Source: Talpa occidentalis
Taxonomy: Eukaryota > Chordata > Mammalia > Eulipotyphla > Talpidae
Length of the DNA stretch: 64,000 nt
Assembly (NCBI RefSeq): GCF_014898055.3
Contig: NW_023601322.1
Location: 66,678,740-66,742,739 of the forward strand
Direction: 5' to 3'
Part shown: positions 36,801 to 43,300 of the stretch, in pieces
Layout: the number at the start of each line of letters is the position of its first letter
How positions within the stretch are numbered: the first letter of the stretch is position 1
Notes under the pieces: model-generated
Databases searched by the model: none
What the model was told of the DNA's origin: nothing
What the model saw: the letters and a program-made list of their open reading frames with translations, nothing else
Made by a program: the position numbers and the translations under genes

Positions 36801-39800
36801 GCCTCTATTCTTGCATCTTGTCATGCCTGGAATCTTTTTTCCCTTAATCTTAGCATGGCTGGCACTTCCAAGTCCTCCAGGCCAGAGTCGCATCCTCCAT
36901 GCCCCTCTGAGAGGCCTTGCCGGCGCCTGTCTCAGGAGTTGCCCTGTTACTCTCTCTCTCTCAGCTTCTTACTGTTGCTTTCAAAGCAGTTATTAGTCTA
37001 CAACTATTTTGCTTACTTACCTGTTTACTGTCAGCTCCCTCACAAGGCGGCGGGCTTTGCGTTTCATGAGGTGTCCAACAGATCCGCTGGGAGTTCCGCG
37101 CCGCAAGTGTTTTTCGTCACGTGTTCTTGTCGCAAACGGTTTCTGCTGCAAAACTAATTGGCCGTAAGGCAATTTTGCCGTAAAAGGTCGACTACCTGAT
37201 TGACAGAGAGTTTGACGATTTGGTTTCAAGTCGCACAGTGTTTCCATTTTCACATTATATAAATCTTAGCCCTCACACAGCGATGAGTGAACATGGTAGT
37301 CTTAAAATAGTGGATAACAGCTATGTATATCAACAATAGAAAATATGGTGATAAAACTTATCGGAAGTGTGAAATAAGAGTGTAAGGCCATGGGCCTCCC
37401 TGGTGGCGCAGGGGTTAAGATGCAACCTATGAAGTTGTCCGCAGCCTCTGCAGTTTCTGCAGCATGAGTTTGATTCCCCAGCCAGCCAGGGAGCAACCCA
37501 CACGGTGCAGCAGACCTCTCTTGACTCGCCATCTGCTCCCCTCTCAGCAGTGTATTTCAGTCAGTCTGCCTGTTCAGCTCCCCACTCTGTCTCTGGTGAA
37601 TCCTCTCACGGCCCCACACCTCTGGCCTGTACCCCACTTCCTGTATACATAAATAAATAATTTTTTTTTTTTTAAAGTGTAAGGTGGGCCTCCCCTGGTG
37701 GCGCAGCGGTTGAGTGCTGGGTTGCAAGGCTGCCCGCAGCCCCTGCAGTGCCAGTTCGATCTCCGGCCACCAGCGAGGGTCCCACCAAAAAAAAAAAAAA
37801 AAAAAAAAAAGTGTAAGGCCAGGTTACCTACCCACTATACCAGAAAATGATAACATGAGTTTACAAATCCCTCATGAGTTTACAAATCCCTCAGCAATCA
37901 TAACATGAGTTTACAAATCCCTCAGTGAGCAATCATCTCTTGCACCCCTTAAAACCGAAAGTTTACTAAGCTGTGGCAAATATGAGAGAACTGACTATAA
38001 TTCATGACAGTCTTCCAGAGCATTCATTACCAGTTCTTTAGCTAATATAGATATGGCAGCTTGTCTTTTAATGTCATGGTTACCAGGTTTCTAATGCAAT
38101 ATTAGAAGTTGGTGGCAAAATAAGATTCAGGCTCCTCCTAGGCCCCCCAAAAGTAACGGTTATGTGATTCTTTTTGTTGTTGTTGTTTTAGGAGTTCTCT
38201 TTTTTTTTTTTAAGATTTATTTATTTATTTGTACAAGCACTGGGTACAGTCAGAAGCATGGGAGGGTGAGAGAATTCACCAGAGCCAGAGCAGGGAGCAG
38301 AGCAGGCAGAAGGACCGAAGTACACTGCTGAGGGGAGCAGCGGGAGGCAGGAGAGGCCTGCGCGCCATGTGGGACCCTCCTCTGGTGGCTGGGGAGCAGC
38401 CGGGAATTGAACCAGTGCTGCAGAGGCTGTGGGCAGCTTCGCAACCCAGCGCTCAACCGCTGTGCCACCGGGGAGGCCCTTATGTGATTCTTGATGAGTG
38501 TATGTTTCTTGAAAATGGTGAAAAAATAAAAAAAATTTAAATATATCCAAATATTTTTTCACTTTTTGCCAGTCTTTTAAATTTTGTTGTTAACTTTTCA
38601 CGTTCTATTACCTTTTTAATTAATGTGCTTCTTTTATTTTTCATGATTCTACTTCTTGTTTTTTGGAAAAATTGTTTTACGACCATTTAGATATGCAAAG
38701 GAAATGTTAGACAAAGAATTTATGCAAAATCTACCTAGAATTGGTTTATTTTACCAGTACATTCCCAGGGCCAGCATCATGCTTGGCATAGAGGTGGTGC
38801 TAAAATGCATGTCTGTGGCTGGATGACTGACTGCTGGGAGATGAGGTGGGGGCTCCAGACTGTGGATGGGTATTCTGATTAATACCCACCTCTCCCTCCC
38901 CCTTAGAGCGACCACTGCACCCCAAGGAAAGGGTCCTGGAGCAGGCCTTACAATGGTGCCACCTTCCAGAGCCTGGCTCAGCTTCCTTGCTCTTGAGAAA
39001 AGTCTCCCTGTCCCAAGCCAGCTGCCTCTTCACAGGTGAGCCTCCCTTTTTAGCCCATAGCTCCAGCTCTTGCTCCCAGGACCCTTCACCTAGCCCTTCT
39101 CTTTTGTGCCCAGGTATCCCGCGTGAGAGCCCAAGGGTAGGGCTATTACGGTGTCGGGAGGAGCCTCCCCGTTTGCTAGGAAACCGTTTCCAGGAAAGGT
39201 TCTTTCTGCTGCGTGGCCGTTGTCTGCTACTACTTAAGGAGAAGAAGGTGAGGCCTTGCCGTAGTGGAGAGGGAAATGGGTGGTCATGTGGGAGGAGTTA
39301 ACGACTGCACTCTGCAAACCATACTCTCCTCAGTTTTATTGTTTCCCTGACCCTTGACCTGTGTGACCCCATGACCACATAACCCCAATGCTTCCATGAC
39401 ATCTTGACCTCATCTTGAGATGATCCTTCTCTCACCTCTCAACCTCGCTGACTCACTTATGTCTCAGAGCTCAAAACCAGAACGGGAGTGGCCTTTGGAA
39501 GGGGTCAAGGTCTACCTGGGAATCCGCAAGAAATTAAAGCCTCCGACACCGTGAGTTTTCTTCCCTGCCCACACTTCTAGGGCCTTCCTGCCATCACATG
39601 ACCATCTGGCCTTTCTGATCACCCATCACTATTCTTTGCCTCCTAGGTGGGGCTTCACGTTAATATTGGAGAAGATGCATCTGTGAGTATCTCCCAGCCT
39701 GTCTTCTCTGGCCCATTCCTATTCCCTTTCCTCCATCTCCTTGCTCTTTCTACCATCCATCCCTGTAGCTGTGACCCCTTTCCCCTCCTGCTAATACCCC

Positions 39801-41349
39801 TCTGACCACACTCCCAGCTACCTGTCCTGCACTGATGAGGATGAGATGTGGGACTGGACCACCAGCATCCTCAAAGCCCAGGTGAGGACTCTAGGTCTAA
39901 GATCCTAGCTATACCCCTTCAGTACCTCCCATGCCCACCTGTGCCAACCCCTCACCCTCTCTCCAGCACGATGACCAGCAGCCAGTTGTCCTACGACGTC
40001 GGTCCTCCTCTGACCTCGCTCGTCAGAAGTTTGGTACCATGCCTTTGCTGCCCATCCGTGGAGATGACAGTGGGGCCACTCTCCTCTCTGCAAATCAGAC
40101 CCTGGTGAGGTCCCCCCAGCCTATCCCAACCCCCTGCTGATCCCTGCCCACGCCTTTGACACTCTGTAGGAGGAAGCAGTGTGCCTTTCAGCCTGGTGCT
40201 GCTTTCTCTGTGCCCCCCACTCCTGTCTCCTGTTGACAGGACTCACTGTGTCTATGTCTCTCCCTCCCCTCTCCCCACCCCACCTGTGCCCAGCGGCGAC
40301 TTCACAACCGGAGGACACTGTCCATGTTCTTTGTGAGTACTGTGCCTGCTCCAGCTGCATGCTCCAGCCCTGTGTTCCTCTGCTGCCTGAGCCAGGGATG
40401 CTTTCTATATTTGTCCTAATATATGCAGGCCATCTATGGTGGGGAGAGGGAGAGGGGAGTGTTAGGGCCAGAAAGAATGAGCAAAATGAGGGATGGTAGG
40501 ATGTGATGAGGAAGGGGTGAAGTAATCACAAGATCTGAGAGATAGAAGGAAAGTAGTTAAGTGAATGCATTTTGGAATCAGACAGACCTGGGCTCAAGCC
40601 CCAATTCTACCATTTACTCACTGTGTGATTGGACAACTCACCTAACCCTTGTGGACCTCATTTCACTTACCTACAGTGAATCCATCATAAAGGGTTACTT
40701 GGGTATCATACTTGCAAAGTATTTTTCAGCATCTGGTCCAGAGCTTAATAAATACATCATATTTGCTGAATGAATGAATGAAGAATGAAAGAGCTCAATA
40801 AATGTTAGTGATTAATAACCTGGTAACTCTAACTCCATGCCTGCCTCCTGTCACCCCATCCAGCCAATGAAGTCATCCCAGGGGTCTGTGGAGGAACAAG
40901 AGGAATTGGAGGAGCCTGTGTATGAAGAGCCAGTGTATGAGGAAGTGGGGGCCTTCCCTGAGCTGACAGAGGACACCCCTACCTCCTCTGCCACCATGCG
41001 GGAGGAAACAGCCAAACGAGAAATCCCCTTTGCCAACCAGAGGTCCTTCGATCAATCCTTTCTCTCCAAGGCAAGAACCCTGGGCCAGGAGGAAAGGCCA
41101 CCTGAGCCCCCTCCCGGCCCCCCTTCAAAGAGTAGTCCCCAGGCACATGGGACGCTGGAGGAACAGCTACTCCAAGAGCTCAACAGCCTCATGCTGAGAA
41201 AGGGAGAAACAACTGCAGGCCTGGGAAGCCCCTCCCAGCCTTCCAGCCCCCAAGCCTCAAGCCCCAACAGCCTTCCAACACAGACATCTGGCTTCCCCAC
41301 CCAACCACCCTGTACTTCCAGTTCACCCTCCAGTCAGCCCCTCACATGA
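17692..41349 (+). CDS. ARAP3: ARAP3, Arf-GAP with Rho-GAP domain, ankyrin repeat and PH domain 3
   Basis: PtdIns(3,4,5)P3-dependent GAP for Arf6 and RhoA at the plasma membrane. Coding exons: 17692-18215, 18353-18414, 18514-18625, 22529-22729, 22863-22932, 23193-23313, 23403-23587, 23685-23791, 24046-24245, 24346-24431, 24567-24749, 24897-25032, 25586-25702, 26101-26248, 26357-26459, 28451-28670, 29354-29417, 29665-29828, 31867-32079, 32340-32445, 33341-33488, 33766-33834, 34526-34600, 34698-34812, 38907-39035, 39114-39247, 39468-39550, 39647-39682, 39818-39881, 39967-40104, 40294-40332, 40864-41349. They sum to 4,638 nt (1,545 aa; human about 1,544). Order: SAM, PH1, PH2, Arf-GAP, PH3, PH4, Rho-GAP, Ras-association, PH5, Tyr/Pro-rich tail. 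All junctions are GT-AG and in frame. The start ATG has a good Kozak context (GCGCCCATGG). No frameshift or premature stop is seen, so the gene looks functional. Confidence 0.96.
18811..19102 (+). mobile_element. tRNA-derived SINE, type A, with 18-bp target-site duplication
   Basis: A full-length type A copy: head GGGTTGCGAGGCTGCCCGCA, B box GGTTCGATCCC, tail AAATAAATAAATGAATAGAT then poly(A). The 18-bp duplication AAGAAATAGAGCAAATAG flanks it at 18811-18828 and 19085-19102 with no mismatch, so this is a young insertion. It lies in ARAP3 intron 4. Confidence 0.95.
19120..21350 (-). repeat. Long ancient L2-associated repeat, antisense
   Basis: Across ARAP3 intron 4, after removing SINEs, the sequence follows a widespread mammalian repeat: TTTACTCTGAGTGAAATGGG, AAGAATCCCTCTGGTTGCTG, AGACCAGTTAGGAGGTTGCT, CAGTCAAGATGACTTCAGGG, then GGCATTAGACAT-type text near 20570 and GTGGGCTTAAGAGAATGGAA near 20970. 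I associate it with antisense L2 but the family name is uncertain. No coding potential survives. Confidence 0.5.
19395..19690 (+). mobile_element. tRNA-derived SINE, type B
   Basis: A full-length type B copy with body 19408-19677. Imperfect duplication AAGAAATGACAT (19395) and AAGATATGACAT (19678) surrounds it. It sits in ARAP3 intron 4, inside the older repeat. Confidence 0.9.
21358..21510 (+). mobile_element. MER5-like hAT remnant
   Basis: The phrases AGTAGTTCTCAACCTGAGCT, ATGCCTGGGCCCCACTCCCA and AGAGGTTCAGGTTGAAAG, in order, match the palindromic MER5 element. Its right end (TTTAAGAACTGCTG) was split by the SINE at 21513. Confidence 0.7.
21495..21820 (+). mobile_element. tRNA-derived SINE, type A, with 18-bp target-site duplication
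   Basis: Body 21513-21802. The perfect 18-bp duplication AAGAACTGCTGAAAAGTG is at 21495-21512 and 21803-21820. The tail carries AACAAACAAACA and AATAAATTA simple repeats before poly(A). The target is the right end of a MER5 element. Confidence 0.95.
21840..22260 (-). repeat. Ancient L2-associated repeat, antisense
   Basis: Text such as GGCAAGTTCTGGGCAGAGAG, AAGACCTTGCAGCTCATGAT and CACAGGGGAATGAAGTGATT belongs to the same old repeat pattern as 19120-21350. It ends shortly before ARAP3 exon 5. Confidence 0.45.
22529..23791 (+). other. ARAP3: ARAP3 exons for PH1 and PH2
   Basis: Five exons (22529-22729, 22863-22932, 23193-23313, 23403-23587, 23685-23791). PH1 runs from about residue 288 (SGWLDKLSPQGNYVFQRRFV) to about 385 and is the module known to give PtdIns(3,4,5)P3 selectivity in the human protein. 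The basic loop with QRRFVQF is intact. PH2 follows from about 395 (LELRGHKAKVFAAL) and ends in the next exon. Confidence 0.9.
24046..25032 (+). other. ARAP3: ARAP3 exons for the Arf-GAP zinc finger
   Basis: Exons 24046-24245, 24346-24431, 24567-24749 and 24897-25032. The first carries the Arf-GAP zinc finger, CADC then 16 residues then CKQC (C-x2-C-x16-C-x2-C), complete. The catalytic arginine follows in GQHRALGS (about residue 531), so Arf GTPase stimulation should be retained. The last two exons encode the ankyrin-like part of the fold. Confidence 0.92.
25850..26050 (+). repeat. MIR SINE in ARAP3 intron 14
   Basis: GGGCTCAAATCCTGGCTCTG, GTGACTTGGACAAATTATTC and TCAGTTTCCCCATCTGCAGA follow the sense MIR order. 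Confidence 0.75.
26560..26760 (-). repeat. MIR SINE, antisense, in ARAP3 intron 16
   Basis: GTGCCAGGCTCTGTGCTAAG, TTCATATTTTACACATAAAG, AAACTGAGTCCAGAG and GGCCAAGGTCACAAAGCTAG are antisense MIR landmarks. Confidence 0.7.
27793..28014 (-). mobile_element. tRNA-derived SINE, antisense, diverged
   Basis: Reads in reverse as type B: ACTGCTGAGGGGAGCAGCGG, GGAGAGGTCTGCTATGCC, GGGTTCGATCC, and ending CACCAGAGAGGTC. The poly(A) tail and target-site duplication are no longer clear, so it is older than most copies here. ARAP3 intron 16. Confidence 0.8.
29110..29325 (+). repeat. MIR SINE in ARAP3 intron 17
   Basis: TCTGAGTTCAAGCTCAGTTC, GAGGCAAGTGACTTATTGTG and CACTTGTAAAATGGGTAG mark a sense MIR that ends just before exon 18. 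Confidence 0.7.
29563..29577 (-). promoter_or_regulatory. Strong CTCF-like motif in ARAP3 intron 18
   Basis: GCCCCCTGCTGGTGG matches the reverse complement of the CTCF core at all twelve core positions and continues into the usual flank. It lies about 90 bp upstream of the acceptor for the exon at 29665. Orientation is the same as the site at 6521. Confidence 0.65.
29870..30100 (+). repeat. MIR SINE in ARAP3 intron 19
   Basis: GTGACCCTTGGCAGGCTGCT, GCCTCAGTCCCTCATCTG and TAAAACAGGGCTACTAACAG follow sense MIR order. Confidence 0.7.
30760..31335. other. AT-rich stretch in ARAP3 intron 19, unclassified
   Basis: It looks like an old interspersed repeat (CACAACTCACAGCTGACGGC, GACACTTGTTTACAGCAGGA), but I cannot assign a family. 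It abuts the MER2-like element on its right. Confidence 0.35.
31340..31630. mobile_element. MER2-like (Tigger-related) DNA transposon remnant
   Basis: Shares with the copy at 8265 the phrases TATACCTATGATAAAGTTTA, ATTTATAAAG, TACTGTAATAAAGGCTATGT, AATGTGGTCTCTCTC and AATAACTGAAACCACAGAAA. It ends with GATAAGGGGGACTGCTATAC, the terminal inverted repeat type. Confidence 0.7.
32540..32830 (+). repeat. MIR SINE in ARAP3 intron 21
   Basis: TATGACTTTGAACAAGTTAT, TCATCTGTAAAAGGAAGATG and CCTGGCATGCATGTGGTAAG preserve sense MIR order. Confidence 0.7.
32953..33160. mobile_element. hAT-type non-autonomous DNA transposon remnant
   Basis: The sequence GCCAACTGTGGCCTGTGGGC .. CCTGTTTTTATCAATAAA .. CACACCCATTCACTTTTACA .. 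TATGGCCTGTAAGCCTAAA .. CCTTTACATAAAAGGTTTTC fits the family beginning with a GGCCAACTNTGGCCCG-like end. The exact family name is uncertain. An L2 tail follows to about 33300. Confidence 0.6.
35246..35721 (-). mobile_element. 5'-inverted (twin-primed) L1 insertion with 14-bp target-site duplication
   Basis: AGAGTTTTCATATT flanks the element at 35246-35259 and 35708-35721 without a mismatch. From about 35260 to 35640 the L1 3' region reads on the minus strand (reverse of the CATGGATGGATGGAGCTAGA segment). From about 35641 to 35707 the adjoining upstream L1 segment reads on the plus strand (GATGTGGTATACATACACAA). The strand switch inside one target-site duplication is the signature of twin priming. 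Confidence 0.85.
35745..35913 (+). mobile_element. tRNA-derived SINE, 3'-truncated
   Basis: A type B head (TCTCTCTGGTGGCGCAAGGG) and body through AGCAGTGTATTTCAGTCAGT. It ends at CTGC where the outer duplication starts, and lacks the usual tail. It is probably cargo of the composite insert, not an independent insertion. Confidence 0.75.
36324..36621 (+). mobile_element. tRNA-derived SINE, type B, diverged
   Basis: Body 36338-36606, flanked by AAAACCTCCCAACA and AAAATCCTCCCAACA. Several substitutions in the A and B boxes make it one of the older copies. ARAP3 intron 25. Confidence 0.85.
36660..37041 (+). repeat. L2 LINE 3' fragment, left part
   Basis: Sense L2 landmarks: CTGAAGGTCTGGCCCTTGC, CATGCCTGGAATC, CCCTCTGAGAGGCCTTGCC and ACCTGTTTACTGTCAGCTCC. 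The match stops near 37041 where CpG-rich transposon sequence begins. L2-like text seems to resume near 38740 (CCAGGGCCAGCATCATGCTT, GGCATAGAGGTGGTGCT), so the intervening DNA looks inserted into the L2. Confidence 0.6.
37377..37680 (+). mobile_element. tRNA-derived SINE, type B, first of a same-site pair
   Basis: Body about 37391-37672. It begins after GTGTAAGGCCA (37380) and ends in a T-run and A-run before the second copy, GTGTAAGG, at 37677. It interrupts the FLYWCH-coding remnant. Confidence 0.9.
37685..37820 (+). mobile_element. Short head-only SINE, type A, second of a same-site pair
   Basis: It has only the tRNA-like head (GTGGCGCAGCGGTTGAGTGC .. CAGTTCGATCTCC .. GCGAGGGTCCCACC), then goes straight to about 25 A residues. 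The 130-bp body is absent. It is bounded by GTGTAAGG at 37677 and GTGTAAGGCC at 37811, so it used the target site of its neighbour. Confidence 0.85.
37850..37925 (+). repeat. Short tandem duplication
   Basis: GAGTTTACAAATCCCTCA occurs three times in a row (first starts near 37857) and GCAATCAT twice. It is a local duplication inside the FLYWCH remnant. Confidence 0.9.
38158..38491 (-). mobile_element. tRNA-derived SINE, type A, antisense, with apparent 3' transduction
   Basis: TTATGTGATTCTT flanks the insert at about 38159 and 38479. On the minus strand the SINE ends in AATAAATCTT and poly(A), but extra sequence (AGAGAACTCCTAAAACAACA) and a second A-rich tail follow before the duplication. 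That is the expected product of read-through past the SINE into its source-locus flank. Confidence 0.75.
40540..40830 (+). repeat. MIR SINE in ARAP3 intron 32
   Basis: TTGGAATCAGACAGACCTGG, GCTCAAGCCCCAATTCTACC, TTACTCACTGTGTGATTGG and AAGAGCTCAATAAATGTTAG follow sense MIR order. Confidence 0.75.
40864..41349 (+). other. ARAP3: ARAP3 last coding exon, phosphotyrosine and proline-rich tail
   Basis: The tail begins PMKSSQGSVEEQEELEEP and contains the tandem VYEEPVYEE, with tyrosines at about 1404 and 1409. They correspond to the Src-family sites known near 1403 and 1408 in human ARAP3. The remainder is Pro/Ser-rich and ends at TGA 41347-41349. Confidence 0.92.
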
Positions 41350-41849
41350 TTCAGACTGGCAGTCTGAGCGGGTTGGTAACCCAGAGACCCAGGCTCCCAC
41401 CATGGCTGACACTACTGGGGACTTCCTTGGCTCTGGCTGGAAATATCCCAGGATCCAAGTGGTGCTAAAAGCGCACAAGACAGAACTCCAGATACTGTGT
41501 TATGGTCCCTCTCGGCCTCAGCTTGTACCATGAGGTAACTGAGATAAGGAGAGCAACGAATGTCAAACTATTTCTCACAGCTTTAAGCCCTACATATTTT
41601 CCCTCAACAAGGACAACCTCTGCTTTACATATTTGGTGTGTAGGGGTTCTGTGAGAGATTTGGGTTTTAAAAGATTTTTTTTACTGCATCAAAAGAAAAA
41701 AGATATGGAAGGAAAAAATCTGAATGATTTCCAAGTCCACTGTACCCCACCTCTTACATCCAGCGACTACACTGAGGCCCTAGAGTGAGGAGGTTGATTG
41801 GATTTGGGAGCTGGGGCAAAAAGAAACCTAAAAAGGACCGGACACTGTT

Positions 41850-41855
41850 AATAAA
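41850..41855 (+). terminator. ARAP3: ARAP3 poly(A) signal
   Basis: AATAAA lies 500 nt after the stop codon, followed within 25 nt by a T-rich stretch (GCTCTTCTTTTTATT). An antisense L2 begins almost immediately after, at the (ATTC)n run. This fixes the 3' UTR at about 0.5 kb. Confidence 0.85.
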
Positions 41856-41879
41856 CCTTGGAACCAAAAAGATGCTCTT

Positions 41880-42340
41880 CTTTTTATTCATTCATTCATT
41901 CATTCATTCATTCGTTCAACAAATACAATGTACTGAGCACTTAGTTGGTGGCCAGATGCTGGGAATATTGTCTGAACCAAAAGAATGGGAGTCCCAGCTC
42001 TTATGGAGCTTCCAGTGTAGAGTGGAACAGAAAATACATAAATTCAGTACTATGAAGAAACTCCATCATAGTGATGTGCTTGAGATTGATTGTGGGAGGT
42101 GACCTTTAGGCTGGGCGGATATGGAAGGCCTTTGTGAAAAGATGAAACTTGAAGAAGCCACACATGTGGAGTGCTGGGAGAGCGAGTGTCTGCAGAGGGA
42201 AAGCAGCAGTCATGAAGGCTGCACAGGAAAGGGCCTGTTGGGGGCATGACTGAGACAGATAGATTGGGAAGCAGAGAAGAATAAGGGCTTAAGGGGAAAG
42301 ATTCATAGGGCCCAAAAACATTTGAATTTTATTCTGGAGC
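41880..42340 (-). repeat. L2 LINE, antisense, after the ARAP3 3' end
   Basis: Begins with an (ATTC)n run at about 41887-41913, then CAACAAATACAATGTACTGA, GCCAGATGCTGGGAAT, CTTATGGAGCTTCCAGTGTA and AAGGCCTTTGTGAAAAGATG, in the order of antisense L2. Confidence 0.65.
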
Positions 42341-42425
42341 AGTCAAGGTGTTCTAAAGCAGAAAATAATATCTTAGTTCCTTTTTTTGTTTTTCATGATC
42401 TTGGCTGTTTTTATATATATATATT

Positions 42426-42688
42426 TTTAAAAGATTTATTTATTTATTTATATAGCACTGGGTATAGTCAGAAGCACGGGAAGGTGAGAGAATTCACCAG
42501 AGCAAGAGCAGGGAGCAGAACAGGCAGACCGACAAAATACACTGCTGAGGGGAGCAGCGGGCAAAACAGGAGAGGTCTGCGTGCCATGTGGGACCCTCGC
42601 CCTGCGGCCGGGGATCAAACCAGCACTGCAGAGGCTGCAGGCAGCTTCGCAGCCCAGCGCTCACCGCTGGGCCATCGGGGAGGCCCCT
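42426..42688 (-). mobile_element. tRNA-derived SINE, type A, antisense
   Basis: Reverse-oriented copy: AAGATTTATTTATTTATTTA tail side at left, CACTGCTGAGGGGAGCAGCG, and head end CATCGGGGAGGCCCC at right. It abuts the next SINE with only about 10 bp between them, in the ARAP3-FCHSD1 interval. Confidence 0.9.
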
Positions 42689-42697
42689 TTTATATTT

Positions 42698-42980
42698 TTT
42701 AAAGATTTATTTATTTATTCATACAAGAGCTGGGGTGCAGGCCAGAGATGCGGGGGTGGTGGGGGTGGTGGTGAGAGGATTCACCAAAGAAAGAGTGGGG
42801 AGAAGAACAGGCAGATCTACTGAAATACACTGCTGAGGGGAGCAGCAGACGAGACAGGGGAGGTCTGCTGCGCCATGTGGGTAGCTCCCTGGCTGGGGAT
42901 CAAGGGATGGAACTTGTGCTGCAAAGGCTGCAGATAGCTTCATAGTGCTGCGTCTTAACCCCTTGAGAACAGGGAGGCCC
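42698..42980 (-). mobile_element. tRNA-derived SINE, type B, antisense
   Basis: Second reverse-oriented copy directly after the previous one. It has a GGTGGTGGGGGTGGTGGTGA expansion inside the body and ends GAACAGGGAGGCCC. Confidence 0.9.
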
Positions 42981-43129
42981 TGTTCTCCAGGGCCATCATC
43001 TCATATATCATCTCATAGATCTCCCTGTTCCTTCACAAGCCTCCCATCTCAGAACCCTTACCAAGCTGATTGTTGTCAGCTAGTTTTTGAAAGTATATTA
43101 CCTGAATCATCTGCTATATAAATGTCCAG

Positions 43130-43300
43130 TATTTGTTTTCAACCATTCTAACTTGCTTTATTGCATGTAATTCTCTCACACTACCCCACTTTGTTGAAAA
43201 TGGCTGTATTTCATCTTTACTTACGGTTGAATGGTATTCCAAAGGGTGACTATACCATATCATATTGATCTAATCATCTATTGGACACATTTCTTTTTTT
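43130..43300 (-). mobile_element. L1 3' fragment, antisense
   Basis: AAATGGCTGTATTTCATC, GGTTGAATGGTATTCCAAAG, CTATACCATATCATATTGAT and CATCTATTGGACACATTTC are antisense L1 landmarks, much diverged. Confidence 0.6.

Larger units (their letters stand above)
37283..38030 (+). pseudogene. FLYWCH zinc-finger coding remnant (transposase N-terminus)
   Basis: Reading from ATG 37283 gives MSEHGSLKIVDNSYVYQ. A one-base shift then gives NRKYGDKTYRKCEIRV up to the SINE target. After the SINEs the next frame gives CKARLPTHYTRK, two stops, HEFTNPS, then NHLLHPLKPKVY, a stop, AVANMRELT. The Y-x-Y, KTY-x-KC, C-x-AR and N-H-x-x-H spacing fits a C2H2 FLYWCH finger followed by the helical region typical of these proteins. 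The aromatic position of YWKC is Arg here. A 50-bp internal duplication (37850-37925) adds damage. It is not functional. Confidence 0.6.
37043..38735 (+). mobile_element. Degraded DNA transposon with FLYWCH finger and inverted terminal repeat (MULE-like)
   Basis: The left end is unusually CpG-rich. Reverse-complemented 37154-37181 matches 38663-38690 at about 21 of 28 positions, mostly with CpG-decay-type changes. Weaker similarity continues outward for some 30 bp (GACAAGAAC against GACAAAGAA). Inside, from ATG 37283, decayed frames encode a FLYWCH zinc finger. FLYWCH fingers are known in Mutator-like transposases and in some host proteins; the inverted repeats favour a transposon. Three later SINEs interrupt it. 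Without them about 0.95 kb remains, so the catalytic part is missing. Outer ends and target duplication are unresolved. Confidence 0.6.
34526..39881 (+). other. ARAP3: ARAP3 exons for Ras-association and PH5 domains
   Basis: Exons 34526-34600, 34698-34812 and 38907-39035 encode the RA domain (VTLKVSPTLTAEELTNQVLE .. GCLFTG-like end), which binds Rap GTPases in the human protein. Exons 39114-39247, 39468-39550, 39647-39682 and 39818-39881 encode PH5. The 36-bp exon at 39647-39682 is a true micro-exon kept in frame. The transposon-rich 4.1-kb intron 25 splits the RA domain. Confidence 0.88.

Noticed and set aside
37017..37253. 78-codon minus-strand frame in the CpG-rich block as a host gene
   Set aside because: It coincides with the transposon end and its inverted repeat, shows no domain, and is better explained as non-coding terminal sequence.
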